Source: Panagrolaimus kolymaensis
Taxonomy: Eukaryota > Nematoda > Chromadorea > Rhabditida > Panagrolaimidae
Direction of reading: 5' to 3'
DNA length: 64,000 nt
Assembly: GCA_028622995.1 (NCBI GenBank)
Contig: JAJQJQ010000035.1
Span: forward strand, 2,294,001 to 2,358,000
A program made the position numbers and the translations under genes. The notes beneath the pieces were generated by a model. The model worked only from the letters and a program-made list of their open reading frames with translations, was not told the DNA's origin and made no database searches. Below are positions 20,123-33,086 of this stretch, one piece after another; position 1 is the stretch's first letter; the number at the start of each line of letters is the position of its first letter.

Positions 20123-23100
20123 ATGCCACCAAAAAGGAAGAAATCATCTGCAACAAAAGCTAGAGATGCAACGGCAAAAAGAAAAGTGAGAACTCAAGAA
20201 GAAGCTCGAAGAAGACCATCAAATGATTCAACAACACCTTCAACTGCTCCACAACCAACAACTACAACAGCAACGATAAATGGTGAAGCTATGGATACAA
20301 CTGAAGCACAAAATTCACATGAATCTGAACATATTATTGTAAGCGTTATTTTTTTGTTATTTGTTTTTTTCTTAACCTTCTGCAGTTAGCCTTTAGTTGC
20401 TTCACCTTGCGTATTTGTTGTTTATTAACTTTTGCTTGAGATGCTTTTCCTCAAAATGCTTTTCTTTCAATTGCTTAATTATTATATTATTCAGGATAAA
20501 CGAGCTATTCAATCAACTGATAATGAACTTGATCAAACAGCTTCACCAACAACTCGAACTGCTGCTATCAAACGACGAGCTAATGAAGATGTACTTGAAC
20601 CTAATGCAAAACGTAATGCTCTTGCTGATACCGAACATAAAGTAGCTAATGCTTACAAATTTGATGATAACGATGATTGTCAACATGAACATGGACATGA
20701 TATCGTATGTTTTTTCTTTTGTTTTATAGTCAAACCATTTACTTGCAATCCTTTTTCTTTCAAAGTCTTATTTCATTTATTTTTCAGGTATTTCATTCAC
20801 AAGCCTCAGCTGTTTTCGAAGAAGGTGCTAAAGAAACCGATGATATTGTAATCGATGACGATGATTGTCAACATCTTTCTGCACATGATATCGTATGTTT
20901 TATCCTTTTGTTTTTTAATCAAACCTTTTACTTCGAATGCTTTTTCTTTCAATGTCTTTATTCATTTGTTTTTCAGGTTCATCAATCTCCAGTCTCAACT
21001 GTAAACAAAGAAGCTGCTAATGATACCGATGATATTGTAATCGATGACGATGATTGTCAACATCATTCTGAACATGATATCGTATGTTTTATCTTTTTGT
21101 TTTTTAATCAAACCATTTACTTGCAATCCTTTTTCTTTCAAAGTCTTATTTCATTTATTTTTCAGGATCATCAATCTCGAGGCTCAACTGTAAACAAAGA
21201 AACTGCTAATGATACCGATGATATTGTAATCGATGACGATGATTGTCAACATCATTCTGAACATGATATCGTATGTTTTATCCTTTTGTTTTTTAATCAA
21301 ACCATTTACTTCGAATGCTTTTTCTTTCAATGTCTTTATTCATTTGTTTTTCAGGATCATCAATCTCGAGTCTCAGGTGTTATCGAAGAAGGTGCTGAAT
21401 TTGCTCATGAACATGATGATTCTTTGATGCTTGATGATGACAATGCATTTATTGAACCACCTGATTATGAACGACTTCCATTCCATCATGTCCGAATTCA
21501 AAGTGATTATCAACGTGATAGGAATGAATGGTTCAATGATGTTAAAATGCTTGCATATCTTGGTGCTATGGCTGGACACGCTGTTCGCTATGGAACATTT
21601 CTAAGAATCGCTGTGTTGGATTCGCTTTTTGTCCATTCGCATGCTAACAACGTCAATGTAAACATAAAAAACTTCCTCTTCGTGTATCCTGATAATCCTG
21701 AACTTATTTTGTGTCCTCTCAACGTTATGAATGGAAATCACTGGACTCTTCTTGCTATTCATGTGTTGCTTGGTCATGCAGATTACTATGACACTCTTCA
21801 ATCTGCTGCTACTTCTGGAGAAATTTATGCTGACGAACTTGCTCTATGTACATCCATTATTGAAAAACTCAAAGCTGCTGAAATCATTGATCACCACATT
21901 GTACCTCGAAGAGCTGACACTTCAACTTTTGATTTTCAACGGGATGGTTTTAACTGTGGACCTCATAAACTTCTAATCGCTGAAAATCTCGCATTCCACG
22001 GCTACTCAATGAAATTTGATCATCGTCTCAACATGGCCACTGAAAGATATCGAATGCAATATTTGTTGAACATGCTATATGAGTTGAATAAAGACAAAGA
22101 TGAATGGCATCGTACGAATCTTGATACATGGTTACCTACAGCTTTCGAAAGACAACTGAACCAACCACTTCCTCTTATTGATCCATCTCAACTTGAACTT
22201 CCAGCTGAGAATGATTTGATTCAACATGTTCAAGCTGCACCATTATCGACACCTCAACCATCTGTACCTCTAAGAAAATCTCAAAGAATCATACCAAGAA
22301 CTGATAATACAAGAAGATTATATGATGAAAGAATGACATCAAAAAGAAACTCAACTCTTCGACTTGGCAAACCTATTGGACTTCGAAGCTCTGGAATCAA
22401 TCCTGATCCACATTATCTCGGTCCTATGAATAAAAGATGTCATTATTGTAATGCTTTCCTCTTCCATTGTGAATCTTTGGGTGGTTGTTGTGCTAAAGGT
22501 GCTGTTCCAATGCCTGATATTCCTCCGATGCCTGCTCGATGGGATCAAATTGCCTCCTTCAGCGATTTCTGGACTCATCCTAAACAATTCAATAGTTTAA
22601 TGGCAATGGTTTCAACACAAGCAAAGGTTACTCGACATGCTGATGCTTTCAAGATTGAAGGGGAATTACGTCATAATGCAGGTGATTTGGTACCTATGGA
22701 TGGAGAAGCTCCTTCTTTTGCTCAAAACTACTGCATCGACTCCGATCAAGCTCTCAACAATCGACTATCTGATGCTGTTAAAAAATTACATTTCAAAGCT
22801 GATGATGCCGCAAAGAACAAAGATCTTATTGGATTGTTAGAAGCTATGCTGCGTCAATATCATCCTCTTGCTGACATGTTGAAAAACATGAGACAAATCC
22901 TTGCTGATGAAGAAGCTAAATGTGCTGCTGAAGGAACTGAACTCAGAAAATTCTATTTGGTTTGGGAAAACGGAAATGATCAACATACTCATCCAGGACG
23001 TCTCAATCTTCCTACCGTCAATGGGCAAGTTTTCTCTATCTATCGCTCTGATGATCTTGATGCTCCTCCAAAAGGTCTTTGGTTTGGAATTTCTAAAGAT

Positions 23101-26100
23101 GGAAGCAACAGTATTCGCTATGTTCCTCATTTCGATTCATTTGCTGATGCTGCTGCTTATCCTCTCATTTTCGTCTTTGGTCAAGAAGGATGGCATCCTA
23201 ATCTCAAGAAGCTTGATCCTGCTACTCGATATCTTACTGCTAATGATGTTGAAAGTGATCCTGAATTTAGAAGTGATTCTGAAGCTGAAGAACTTGATGA
23301 TGATGAAGAATTGCCAATTTCGAAGAAGTATGAAAACGTTTCAATGAAGCAACACTACACTTCGTTATTGTATGATCGTACAGATCAACAAAAGAACAAC
23401 TTCAATCCTGTAACTGGCCAAAAAACTCTCAGCCAAATCTTCATCATCAATGGTCATCTCAATGTGCTTCGTCAACGTCTTGATAAGCTGGAACAACTTG
23501 AATCTGATCCATCAAAGCAAAAGCGATATGAACAATGCAGCCGACTTCGTGATGCTCTACAAGCAAGGATTGATCGTGATGAACAACTTCGTGGTAAAAA
23601 GCTTGGTAAAATCGTGATGCTCAACAAGAATTTCCGTGGTGGCAATCGTTATATGCAAGAAAGGTTCAAGGACAACATTGCTCTCTGTAATCGTCATGGC
23701 ATGCCTTCACTCTTCGTAACATTTACTGGAAACCCAAAGTGGAGAGAAATCACGGAAAATCCTCGACGTGGCGATAACAATCAACCCGCTGAAACTTGGA
23801 TTGATCGACCTGATCTCATCTGTCGTGTATTCAACCTGAAGGCTAAGCAATTTCTTGAAGATGTCTTGAAAAAGAATACTCTTGGTAAAGTTAAAGCTTA
23901 CTCTGTATCATTGGAACATCAAAAACGGGGTATGCCACATCTTCATATGCTCCTCATCATGGAAGACGACTACAAGTACAACATTCCTGAAGAAGTCGAT
24001 GATCTCATATCTGCTCAAATTCCTGTCAAACCTGATGATTCTGATCTTTCTTACGATGCTGACTATCAACGACGCTACTATGATACTGTTATGACACTTA
24101 TGGTTCATGATCCAAAAAGATGTAAAGCTGTTTGCGGAAATGGAAAACAACCAGGCATTTGTGGAAAGGACTTCCCAAAGCCTTATACTGAAGAAACTGT
24201 TATGCGTCTCGATGGTTATGCTCAATTGAAGCGTCCAGATGATGGTAGATCTGTTGAAGTTGGTGCTAATGGTAAACGTCGTAATGTTCCTATTACAAAT
24301 CAATACATCATCGCACATAATCGTTACTTGCTCTTGAAATACAATTCGCATATCAACGTTGAACACTGTGGTGGAATCAAATGCATCAAATATTTGTACA
24401 AATACATCTTCAAAGGAAATGATCAAGCCTTCGTCTCTGTTCGTGAAATGAAGAATTCAACTCAAAATAACAACGTCGTTGACTATAACGAAATCGTCCA
24501 ATTCCGAAAGATGAGATGCGTTGGTGCTGCTGAAGCTGTTGAAAGTCTCTTATCTATGTTCACGACCCGATGCTCTCATTCAATTAAAGAACATGAAGTC
24601 CATCTTGAAGATAATCACAACGTCATATTCAATCCTGAAGACACTGAAGAAAGATTGAAGAACCTAACTGAAAATAGCGGTGCCGAAACCGAAGCGCGAG
24701 CTGTCTCAAGGCTTACTGCTTTTTTCAAGTTAGTGAATCAAGAACTTTCTGAAATTGCTGCAAATCCAAATGTTTACACTGCTGCTGATCTTTCAACTCG
24801 CTCCATCAACTTATATTATCATCAAGTAAATGAATATTACACATGGGACTACAAGAACAAGAAATGGAATCGACGTGTTCGTGATCGAAAAGTTGTTGGC
24901 CGCCTTCGTACTATCTATCCAAGTGACGTGGAACTTTATTGTATGCGTGAACTTCTCAAGCATGTCAAAGGTCCTCCAAATTATGAAGCTATTCGAACTT
25001 TCAATGGAGAAGTATTTCCAACTTATCGTGCTGCTGCTGTAGCTCGAAATCTATATATTGATGATACCATTTGCTACACAACTATGGATGAAATTACCAA
25101 AGAATTCATGCCTCGCCAATGCCGTGTTGTTTTCGCTCTTCTTTTGGTGTACAACGAACCTCTTGATGCTGTAGCTTTATGGGAAAAGTACTGTGATTTG
25201 CTCATCGATCGAAATGCTGATATCTCAAAGGAAATTCGAATTCAACGTGCTCTTGCTCACATTGCCTCGATTCTCTTTCATCATCAAAAAACCACTGCTG
25301 ATTTTAAACTTCCTGATGTTTCTGAAGATGACTTGATGGATGCGATCAATGATGCTTTTCCTCCTGATTCTAACGATGGTGCTGAAGACTATGAAAACTT
25401 GAACACTGAACAACGTGCTTTTGTTGATAAAGTGGAACAAGCTCTTTTTAATCCAACTGATCGTAACCGTGAGCGTCTTTTCTTCTTGCAAGGTAGTGGT
25501 GGTACCGGCAAAACGTTCGTCTACAACACTATGATTAGAAGATTTCGAGCTATGGGAAAGAAGGTCATCGCTGTTGCTTCAACTGGAATTGCTGCTATTC
25601 TCCTTGATGGTGGTACAACTGCTCATTCTGCTTTCCGAATTCCTTTGGACATCCATCAAGAACCCAACATTGCTCCAAATGATCCACTTGCTCGACTAAT
25701 TATTGAAGCTGATTTGATTATTTGGGATGAAAGTCCTATGCAACATAAATCTGTCCTGCAACACGTCGCTTCTTTGATTAGGAATTTGGTTGGAATCGAT
25801 GAACATCATTCGAAATTTGGAAACAAGACTGTTGTCCTTGGTGGTGACTTCAAACAACTACTACCTGTCATGCGCCATGAAACTGCTCGATCATCCTATG
25901 AAGCTTCTTTGTTATGCTCTCCTCTCTTCAGAGAAAACTTCAAGATTTACTCTTTGACAACTAATGTTCGTGCTGCTAATGATCCTTCATACTCTGCATG
26001 GTTGAGTGATGTTGGTAATGGTCGAGTTCAATGTTCTTTTGGTCCATCAAAAATCCAACTTCCAGATGATATTGTCTGCTACGATCAAAATTCCGTCTTG

Positions 26101-26862
26101 AATTTCGTTTATCCTGCTAAATTATTTGATGATCCTAAATCTGCTGAATACCTCGAATATGTTTCTGAAGCTGTTCTTATGGCTCCTCTGAACGAAACTG
26201 TCAAAGATCTCAATGAACGTATCATCTCGATGCTTCCCGGTGATCATAAAGAATTTGCATCTGTTAATATCATGTCAAACACTTCTTATCCTGAAGATGA
26301 ATTCTTACGTGACAACTATGATGCTGAAGAACTTGCAAGATTTGAACACTCATCAATTCCATCTAATATTATTCGTCTTAAAGTTGGCAGCGTTGTGATG
26401 CTCACCCGAAACTTGGATATTCGCCTTGGTCTTTGCAATGGAACACGCATGGTTGTTGAAAATATGGGTGCAAATTACATTGGCTGTCGTATCATCACTG
26501 GAAGCTCAAAAGGTCAATTAGTACCAATCGTTGCTATACCGAACAACTTTTCTGACAAATCTGATGACTCATTGCCTGAATTTACAAGGTATCAACTTCC
26601 TATTCGTCCTGCCTTCGCAATGACAATCAACAAATCTCAAGGTCAAACTTTAAGCAAGGTTGGTATCATCTTCAACACTCCATCATTTTCTCATGGTCAA
26701 TGCTATGTTGCTGTTAGTCGTGTACGACGTCGTCAAGATATCAAAATTTTCGTGAGCAATGAAAACACTGCAACCGTCAATGGAAAGAAAGTTCCTCATA
26801 CTACCAACATCGTCTTCAAAGAAGTTATCAATGCTATGAATCAACAAGTAAATCGGCAATAA
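20123..26862 (+). CDS. Helitron transposase: Ulp1-like protease, HUH Rep and PIF1 helicase
   Basis: Rolling-circle transposase, six phase-0 exons: 20123-20338, 20495-20704, 20788-20892, 20977-21081, 21166-21270 and 21355-26862; about 2082 residues. The N-terminus is basic (MPPKRKK, likely nuclear localisation), then acidic repeats. A C48/Ulp1-like protease domain has H376 (NGNHWTLL), D393 (YYDTL), Q442 and C448 (FNCG), with spacing like yeast Ulp1. A Cys-rich Helitron motif (CHYC) begins near residue 609. The Rep domain has HUH residues H1109/H1111 (MPHLHMLL) and tyrosines 1260-1264 (KYLYKYIFKG). The PIF1 helicase has Walker A GSGGTGKT (1627-1634), IIWDESPMQ, GGDFKQLLPV and a late TINKSQGQTL/VAVSR motif. 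No frameshift or stop breaks the coding exons, so it could be autonomous. I could not place the TC/CTRR ends. Confidence 0.9.
20640..21460 (+). repeat. 189-bp tandem exon-intron array in the Helitron 5' region
   Basis: Exons 3, 4 and 5 are each 105 nt and introns 3-5 each 84 nt, a 189-bp unit repeated about four times including partial copies in the end of exon 2 and start of exon 6. Each unit encodes HQS...TDDIVIDDDDCQH..HDI. Both exon and intron lengths are multiples of three and the introns lack in-frame stops. Exon skipping or intron retention would therefore keep the frame. Retained introns would add Phe-rich hydrophobic stretches of 28 residues. Intron 2 is 83 nt and would shift the frame. 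Confidence 0.85.
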
Positions 26863-29800
26863 ACTATCGCCAAGCTGTCAAGGTTCTTCACTTGCGTGTC
26901 GTTAATCTTCAGCTTCTTGAACAATCATCTTTTGCTCATCTCATATTTCATCTCAATATCTTTTGGTCCTAATATCTGTTGAGGTTCTTCAATGCGTTGT
27001 CGTTAATCTCCTGTCAATTCTCAAAATATCTCATGGTCGTTTCTCAACAAACTTTTCTCATCAAATGCTGCTTACATCTCTTCAAGTTTTAGCTTTTTTT
27101 GACAAAAAAACAAGGTGCCGTGTGTCACTCCTAAATTACACCAACACTTTTCTCAATCGTTTTTGTTTTTGTTTCGTTTATTACTATTAAAATTGTTTGT
27201 TTGTTCTTATAATAAATCTTAAAAATTCTTATTTTGTTTCTATTAGTATTAAGCCTTATATCGCTATAAGCAATGGGAGGGAATAGAGGAAGAGGTCTCA
27301 ACTATAAATAACAAGATTTTGGGATCGTAACTCACTAAACAATAAAACAAAGACTACACCACCAACTCAAACAGTTAATAAACATACCGAAACAGCACTT
27401 GACTGTCTTTGATTTTTCTTCTTTTTCTTTTTAAGCTACAAATGCTTTTCTTCTTTTTAAGCTACAAACGCTTTTCTTCTTTATAAGCTACAAATGCTTT
27501 ATTTTCTTTTAAAGCTACAAATGCTTTTTTCTTCTTCTTTTCCTTTCTTATTTTCTTTCTTTTTTCTTTTTCCTTTTTTCTTCTTTCTTTTCTTGAGTTT
27601 GATGGTGAAATTTGCAATCTAAAATATATGCGCGCTAACGATTATAAACAAGGGAGAAACACGAAAATAATCACGATCACAAAACAAAGCAAAAAGCTAA
27701 ACAAACTATAGCCAACCCAACAGAAACGAAGCACAAAAATCAAGCATAAACAACTGATTGAAAGATAAAAACGAGTGATGCTTCTTTTTCTTGGCTAAAT
27801 ATCATGAAATCAAAAAATGCACTAATGAGAGCAAGCATGAGAAAAAAAAATTGTTTCTGTTATTTTGAATGAAAGATGGCTATCCTACTAATATGCAATT
27901 TTTATACGATAATTTTTAATTTCACAAAGTTTTATTTAAATTGTGGATCCACTGGTTATCCTTAAAGAAAATTTACTTCCTTTGTTCAAATTTTTTCTTT
28001 TTCTTAAAATTTACGTCAAAACCAGAACTAACGAACATTTTCTTTTTACTTCCTAAATTCTAAATTTTACAATTAGTTCAATCGGCCACTTTTTTTTTTA
28101 GAAAAACATGAAGCATCCTTTTTCTTTCTTCTTTTTAACATGATTAACCAACAACAAAAACACCTAAAAACACACACAGAAGCTTTTTCCATAAAATAAA
28201 TAAATATTAGAAATTTTTTGTCAAAAAAATTCAATAAAACAAATATTTCAAAAAAGGAAAATGGAATACAATGAAATTGGTGAATTCAACAAAAAGAAAA
28301 GTATTATATCTTAACAATGAAAACACAAAAACGAGGAAAAAAAGCGACATTTTGTGGATTCTTTCTCGACTTTTTTCCCATTAAAAAGAGTTTTAAAAAA
28401 AGTCCATGAAAAATACAAACTCGGAACAAAAGCTTCAAAAATGTTCAAAGCAACTTCAAAAAATTTTAAATTAAAAATTATCATTTTTTTTCTTAATTTT
28501 ATACACGAATACCTGCGTCTAAAAATTATCAGAAGTCATGTGTGTGACTCTTATATAAATATAAAATGATTTTAAAAAAATTAATTATTCTTAAACATAA
28601 TGATTTTAGATTAATTTAGTTTTAATGCCCAGGATGAAGAAAAAAAAGAAGGAATTATTAAATTTTAAAAAACCATATGCTTTAAAGTGTATTTATTTTT
28701 TATTAGTAATAAAGAAGCTTAAAAAACCCCTCCACAAATTCCATTCATATATCAAAAAAGAAAAAAAACATATGTATGTATTAATTCGACGTAGTTGCTA
28801 CAATTTTCCCTATTTTTTGCCACATAATAATCGATTGTAAAAATAATATAAAAGTGACAATACTAAAGCGACCAAAAAAAATTCAAATTTTGTCGACAAT
28901 CAAAAACACAGAAAATCCTGCTAAAAAGTAACATTCACTGCCAAACTTTCTGATAAGTTATTCAAGTTTAGCCATTGTCAACCCCAGCCGCCATTGTTAT
29001 CGTTTATCATGCGTCATTTTATGTCTATTCATTTCCCGCCAACGCAATCTTTTATGACAACTTTTGGATTATTGAAGGAGAAAAAAAGTATGGAAACTTA
29101 AAACCAAAATTGTCCTTCGAAAATAAAAAAATGTTGATGAATTTCAATTGTTTTTTTTTTAATATTTTTCTATTGTCTTTATTTTTTTGAGTAGGATGGG
29201 AGGCGGCCGTTGTGTTCGGTAAATAAAAAGTTTAAACAAAAAAAAAATTACGTAGAAAGAAGAAGAAAACAAGGAAACTGAAGCCTAAATAAAAAAAAAA
29301 TTGAGGCGAGACGGGAAACATCGGAAGTTAACTATTGACTCCCAAAAAAACAGCATCCGTAAAGGAAAGAAAAAAAGACTAAAAATAAAAAAGAAGACGA
29401 CTAAAAAAAGTAAAGGAAAAACTTTAGAAAAAGAAGCTATATAATTTTTCAATTCTCCATTTTCTGTTTTCATTCCATGGCATTTTTTAAGAAAAAAGCA
29501 TCCATTTGAAGCCGAGCATCTTGAAAAAAAGGAAAAAAGAAAAGCGAGCATTCAACCGCTTTTAAGAAAGGCTCCCGATGTTAAAGAAAAAAATAATAAA
29601 AATAAATGAAGCCGTTTTTCTTTTTTCTTTTTTCGTTCAAGAAAAAAAAAACTCTAAAAATAAGGAGAAGAAAGAAGACGCAAAAAAAAAAACGTTTTTG
29701 AATAATTGACAGAACATTTCCCAACAAATATATTTTTTTTCATGCTTCTTGCGAGATAAAAAAAAAGCAATATTTTTTATTTGAAGAGTTTCCACTTTCT

Positions 29801-30243
29801 TTTTTCTTTTCTTGAGTCATTTCCGGATGGTTTATAAAGTCTTTAAGAAAAAAATAAAAAAGAGAGACTAAAGGTTTCAAGAAATAAAAATATACATACA
29901 AAGTAATAATAATAATATTTAACTTATGGAAAGAAAAAAAGAAGAAGACAATTTTTTTAAAGCATAAAAAACTAAAGAAGAAAAACGTCATTTTTTGCAG
30001 CAACGATGGCATGCATTATTTTTTTTTGGTAGACACGACGTCATAATTATTTATCATTGTTGCAAAATTTGAAGGAAAAAAGGTCAAATAAATTTGCATG
30101 GTATTAAATTTTTGATTTGATTAATTAATAATATATTTTAAAAATCCCAAAATAATTTTTTTCACGATAATTTTTCTCCAAAAAAAGAAAGCAACTAAAA
30201 AACATTTTTTTTCTATCCATCAACTTGAGAAGAAAAAAAAGAA
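26863..30243. other. Helitron 3' flank and intergenic spacer
   Basis: After the stop, a phrase close to GAGGTTCTTCA...CGTTGTCGTTAATC occurs twice (about 26878-26910 and 26980-27011). A 26-bp tandem repeat follows at 27433-27536. The rest, 27.6-30.2 kb, is AT-rich with long purine and pyrimidine runs, and I see no gene. A small stem-loop (CTTATA-TCGC-TATAAG, about 27254-27269) is not followed by a Helitron-type CTRR end. Confidence 0.5.
27433..27536 (+). repeat. 26-bp tandem repeat, four copies
   Basis: AAGCTACAAATGC (one copy with ACGC) occurs at 27433, 27459, 27485 and 27512, each followed by TTTTCTTCTTT-like sequence. Period 26, 26 and 27 bp. Confidence 0.85.
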
Positions 30244-31774
30244 TTAACAATAATTTTTAACATAATTTTGTTTAATACTCATAATTTCATTTATCCAATA
30301 TCTGAGCCATAATTTGGGTCTGCTAAAATTTTTAAGCTTGTCCTTTTGAAATTTTCTTAAATTTTCTTCTGTTACTTCATTCCAATTATTTACAACCATA
30401 ATCGGCATATTTTCATATAAAGGAAGTAATTCACTTTTCATTACAATTGGCACTGAACCCATAATTAAAGCTTCCCATGTTCGATGGCAATCAATTCCAT
30501 TTCCTAAAATCACCGAAAATGAACAAATAAAAAATGATGGGATAATTTAGGAAATTCAAAAAATAAAGAAAGAAAAAATTAATAATTTTAATATTTTTTT
30601 TTATTTGATAAACCTGGTGGACTCAGAACAAATTCAGAATCACCCATATTTTCTAAATAATTTTTCCATTTAATTCTATTTTCAACAATCAAAACTTTGG
30701 AATTATTTCCAAAAATATTTTTAAAATGTCGCTTTGTTTTTTCACGATTTTTATTTGTTTTTGGTGAAAAATTTATATATAATAAATTTTTTCGGCTATA
30801 ATATGGAATTGGATTTCGAGCAAGTTCTTGAATGGTGTCAAACATTTCTCCATGTTGCGCTACCACTCCAATTGGCAAAGGTCTGAGTTTAGGGTCTCTG
30901 AAATTTTTTTTCTTGATGTAAGCAAAAAATTAATGAAATTCAAGGCTACTTTTATATTAATATTATTTTGCAATGTATTTATAAATCTTTAAAAGTTACA
31001 GAAAATATCGGTCTCGAAGCGATAAAATGTTTTAAACTTAATTTTAACATTTTCTATTCAGAATTCTTTTTTTAAATTTATTTTCTCAAATTTTTATTAT
31101 TAAACTTCTCGAAAGCTTGCTTACTTGGCAATAATATTTTCAGCAAACCATACAATGATTTTAGGGTCATCTAACATTTTTAATTGTTGAAGCGTTCCAA
31201 CAGAATAATCACTTTCATGAGTAATTAAAATATATGGATGCTTAATTTTTGGATGATAAATATCAAAAATTTTTGTAATATAATCAGTTTTAATATAAAT
31301 TATATCTCCACATTTTATTAAATTTGTGGGAATTGCATTGTCGTTGTTATTGCTTTTGATAGGAGTATTCCATCGAAAATCAGATAAATTTCCAAAAATA
31401 TGTTTAAATTTATAATCACTTGAAATAAATGGTAATCCAAAAAAATATCTATCACTGAGATTAAATTTATTTTTTAGTTTTTCATAGTCAAAATTAAATT
31501 CTATTTCATTCTCGGACATTATTGATAAATCAAAGGCGCTTTGAGAATCTAAAAAAAAGTAAAAATTATGCAAATTTAAAAAAAGAAGAAGTCGAGTTTA
31601 GATAATTTCAAAAATACTTTTTTATTTTAATTCCTCCTTACCTTCGGATTTCAATTTCAAACTAACTGAAATTGGATTTTGAATACTTTCGCCTAATTTA
31701 AAATTAAATAAATTTATGCATAATAAACCAGCGCAAACTAAACATAAAATTAATAAATATTTTAATTGAAACAT
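30244..31774 (-). CDS. Exostosin-like glycosyltransferase, type II membrane protein
   Basis: Four exons (about 31642-31774, 31123-31554, 30612-30898, 30244-30505). Residues about 5-23 (KYLLILCLVCAGLLCINLF) form a single N-terminal signal anchor, as expected for a Golgi type II glycosyltransferase. The C-terminal half contains SEFVLSPPG, split by an intron from GNGIDCHRTWEALIMGSVPI. This resembles the nucleotide-sugar-binding motif of exostosin/GT47-like transferases (FxLsPpGxGxDcxRxWEal). Acceptor sugar and linkage cannot be read from the sequence. The start is the only ATG ahead of the hydrophobic anchor. Total is about 370 residues. Family-level call only; a related uncharacterised glycosyltransferase family is possible. 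Confidence 0.65.
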
Positions 31775-32291
31775 TTTATATTCTAATTTTTACGCTTCAT
31801 TGATTTACTTATAATTTTTAATAATAAAAAAATATACAAAGAACTTTGGTATTCTTCACAAAATTCGATAAATGTGCATTTTCATTTTGGAGGAAAAAAA
31901 GAGTTTATTTGTTTGCATTAAAAAAAGAAATGTTCGTTGTAGCCATAGAAACTTTTTACGAAAAGCGCTTTTATAGGCTTGTCGAAATAGAAAGAAAGAT
32001 AGTTGTAAAAAAAAGCATTAATATTTGTATTTATGAATGAAGAATCACTTACAACCAAATGAAAGTAATAAAAGTTTCCTGTATTCATCATGGTTAGAAA
32101 AATGCTTCGTTGATAAAACAATGAAAAAATTAGTTATTTGAACTTATCAATAAAAATCTTTTCTTCATAAATCTCAATTTTAGTTCCAAGCTTTTTTTTA
32201 ACTTTGCACACTAAATCTGTTGTTTTTTTGTGATTGATTGGAACACAGCTATCAGTTGTTCTAATTTCATTTTTATTTGACTGATAAAAAA

Positions 32292-32457
32292 AGCTTAAAA
32301 CCCAAACCTTTTTTTCTTTAAAAAAAACCCTCCAAAAATCTTTTTGCTGTTATAATCAATTTTTGAAAGGAGTCTCTTTTTTTGTTCTTTTTTTCCCCAT
32401 AAATCGAGAAAAAAATCTTGAAAGTTCGCGAACTTCTCCATTCTTTTATTTATAAAA
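32292..32457 (+). repeat. Dispersed direct repeat, copy A
   Basis: About 165 bp shared in the same orientation with 33829-34007. Common blocks include GCTTAAAA, CCCTCCAAAAA, AAAGGAGTCTCTTTTTTT and GCGAACTTCTCCATTC. Diverged by several indels. Confidence 0.75.
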
Positions 32458-32798
32458 TGCGTTTCCACTTTCTCTTTTTTAAACATTTTTTTAAACAACT
32501 TCATTTTTTAAGGAAAATGTAAAACCAAAAAGTCGGGTTTTTTACGTACTTTATTATCATTTTTTTATTTTTTTATTTGCAATTTTTAAAGCCAAAAAAT
32601 TAAATATTAAGTTTTTTTGAGAAAAAAGCGTCAAAATTCTAAATAACTTCTTTTTTTCTGTTTTTTAAAACTATAACTTTGAGTGGTGTAAAAAACGAAA
32701 CTCTTACCTTCTTATGTACCGTGACAACATTTACTAATTAAAAATTTAGTTTATAAATAAAAGTGATTTTAGTAATTTTGAAAGCCACCAAAATAATA

Positions 32799-33086
32799 AT
32801 GAATTCAAATATCATTCAAGGATTTAATGGACTTTCATTAAATTTAAATTTTTTACCGTTATCAAGACCGACGGAAAAAGATGTGATTGGAGCATTGAGG
32901 TTGGTTGTTGGATTTAAAAAAAATTAAATTAAAAAAACTTTTTTTTAGCTGCTCCACGCCAATTAAAACCGATGAGGTTGCATTTGGATTTACAGCTGGA
33001 ACAACTTTTTACTTTACAGGTAAAATGAAAGTAATATTAGCTAAATTTCGACATAATAAAAAGAAACTTGAAATTATTGCAAAATG
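32799..33086 (+). CDS. Possible small two-exon gene, function unknown
   Basis: MNSNIIQGFNGLSLNLNF... reads from 32799 to a GTTGGT donor near 32899. A TTTTTTTAG acceptor near 32949 leads to CSTPIKTDEVAFGFTAGTTF and a basic tail. A third piece near 33324 (MSAITSVCLIGIYFMQTL) might be a further exon. Hydrophobic stretches suggest a small membrane protein. I do not recognise a family and the model rests on splice-site reading only. Confidence 0.25.

Noticed and set aside
20707..26862. One uninterrupted 2051-residue reading frame starting MFFLLFYS
   Set aside because: The Phe-rich stretches are repeated introns with GTATGT donors and TTTTTCAG acceptors. A spliced model starting at 20123 gives clean repeats and a basic N-terminus.
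27254..27269. Stem-loop as the Helitron 3' terminus
   Set aside because: No CTRR end follows within the expected distance.
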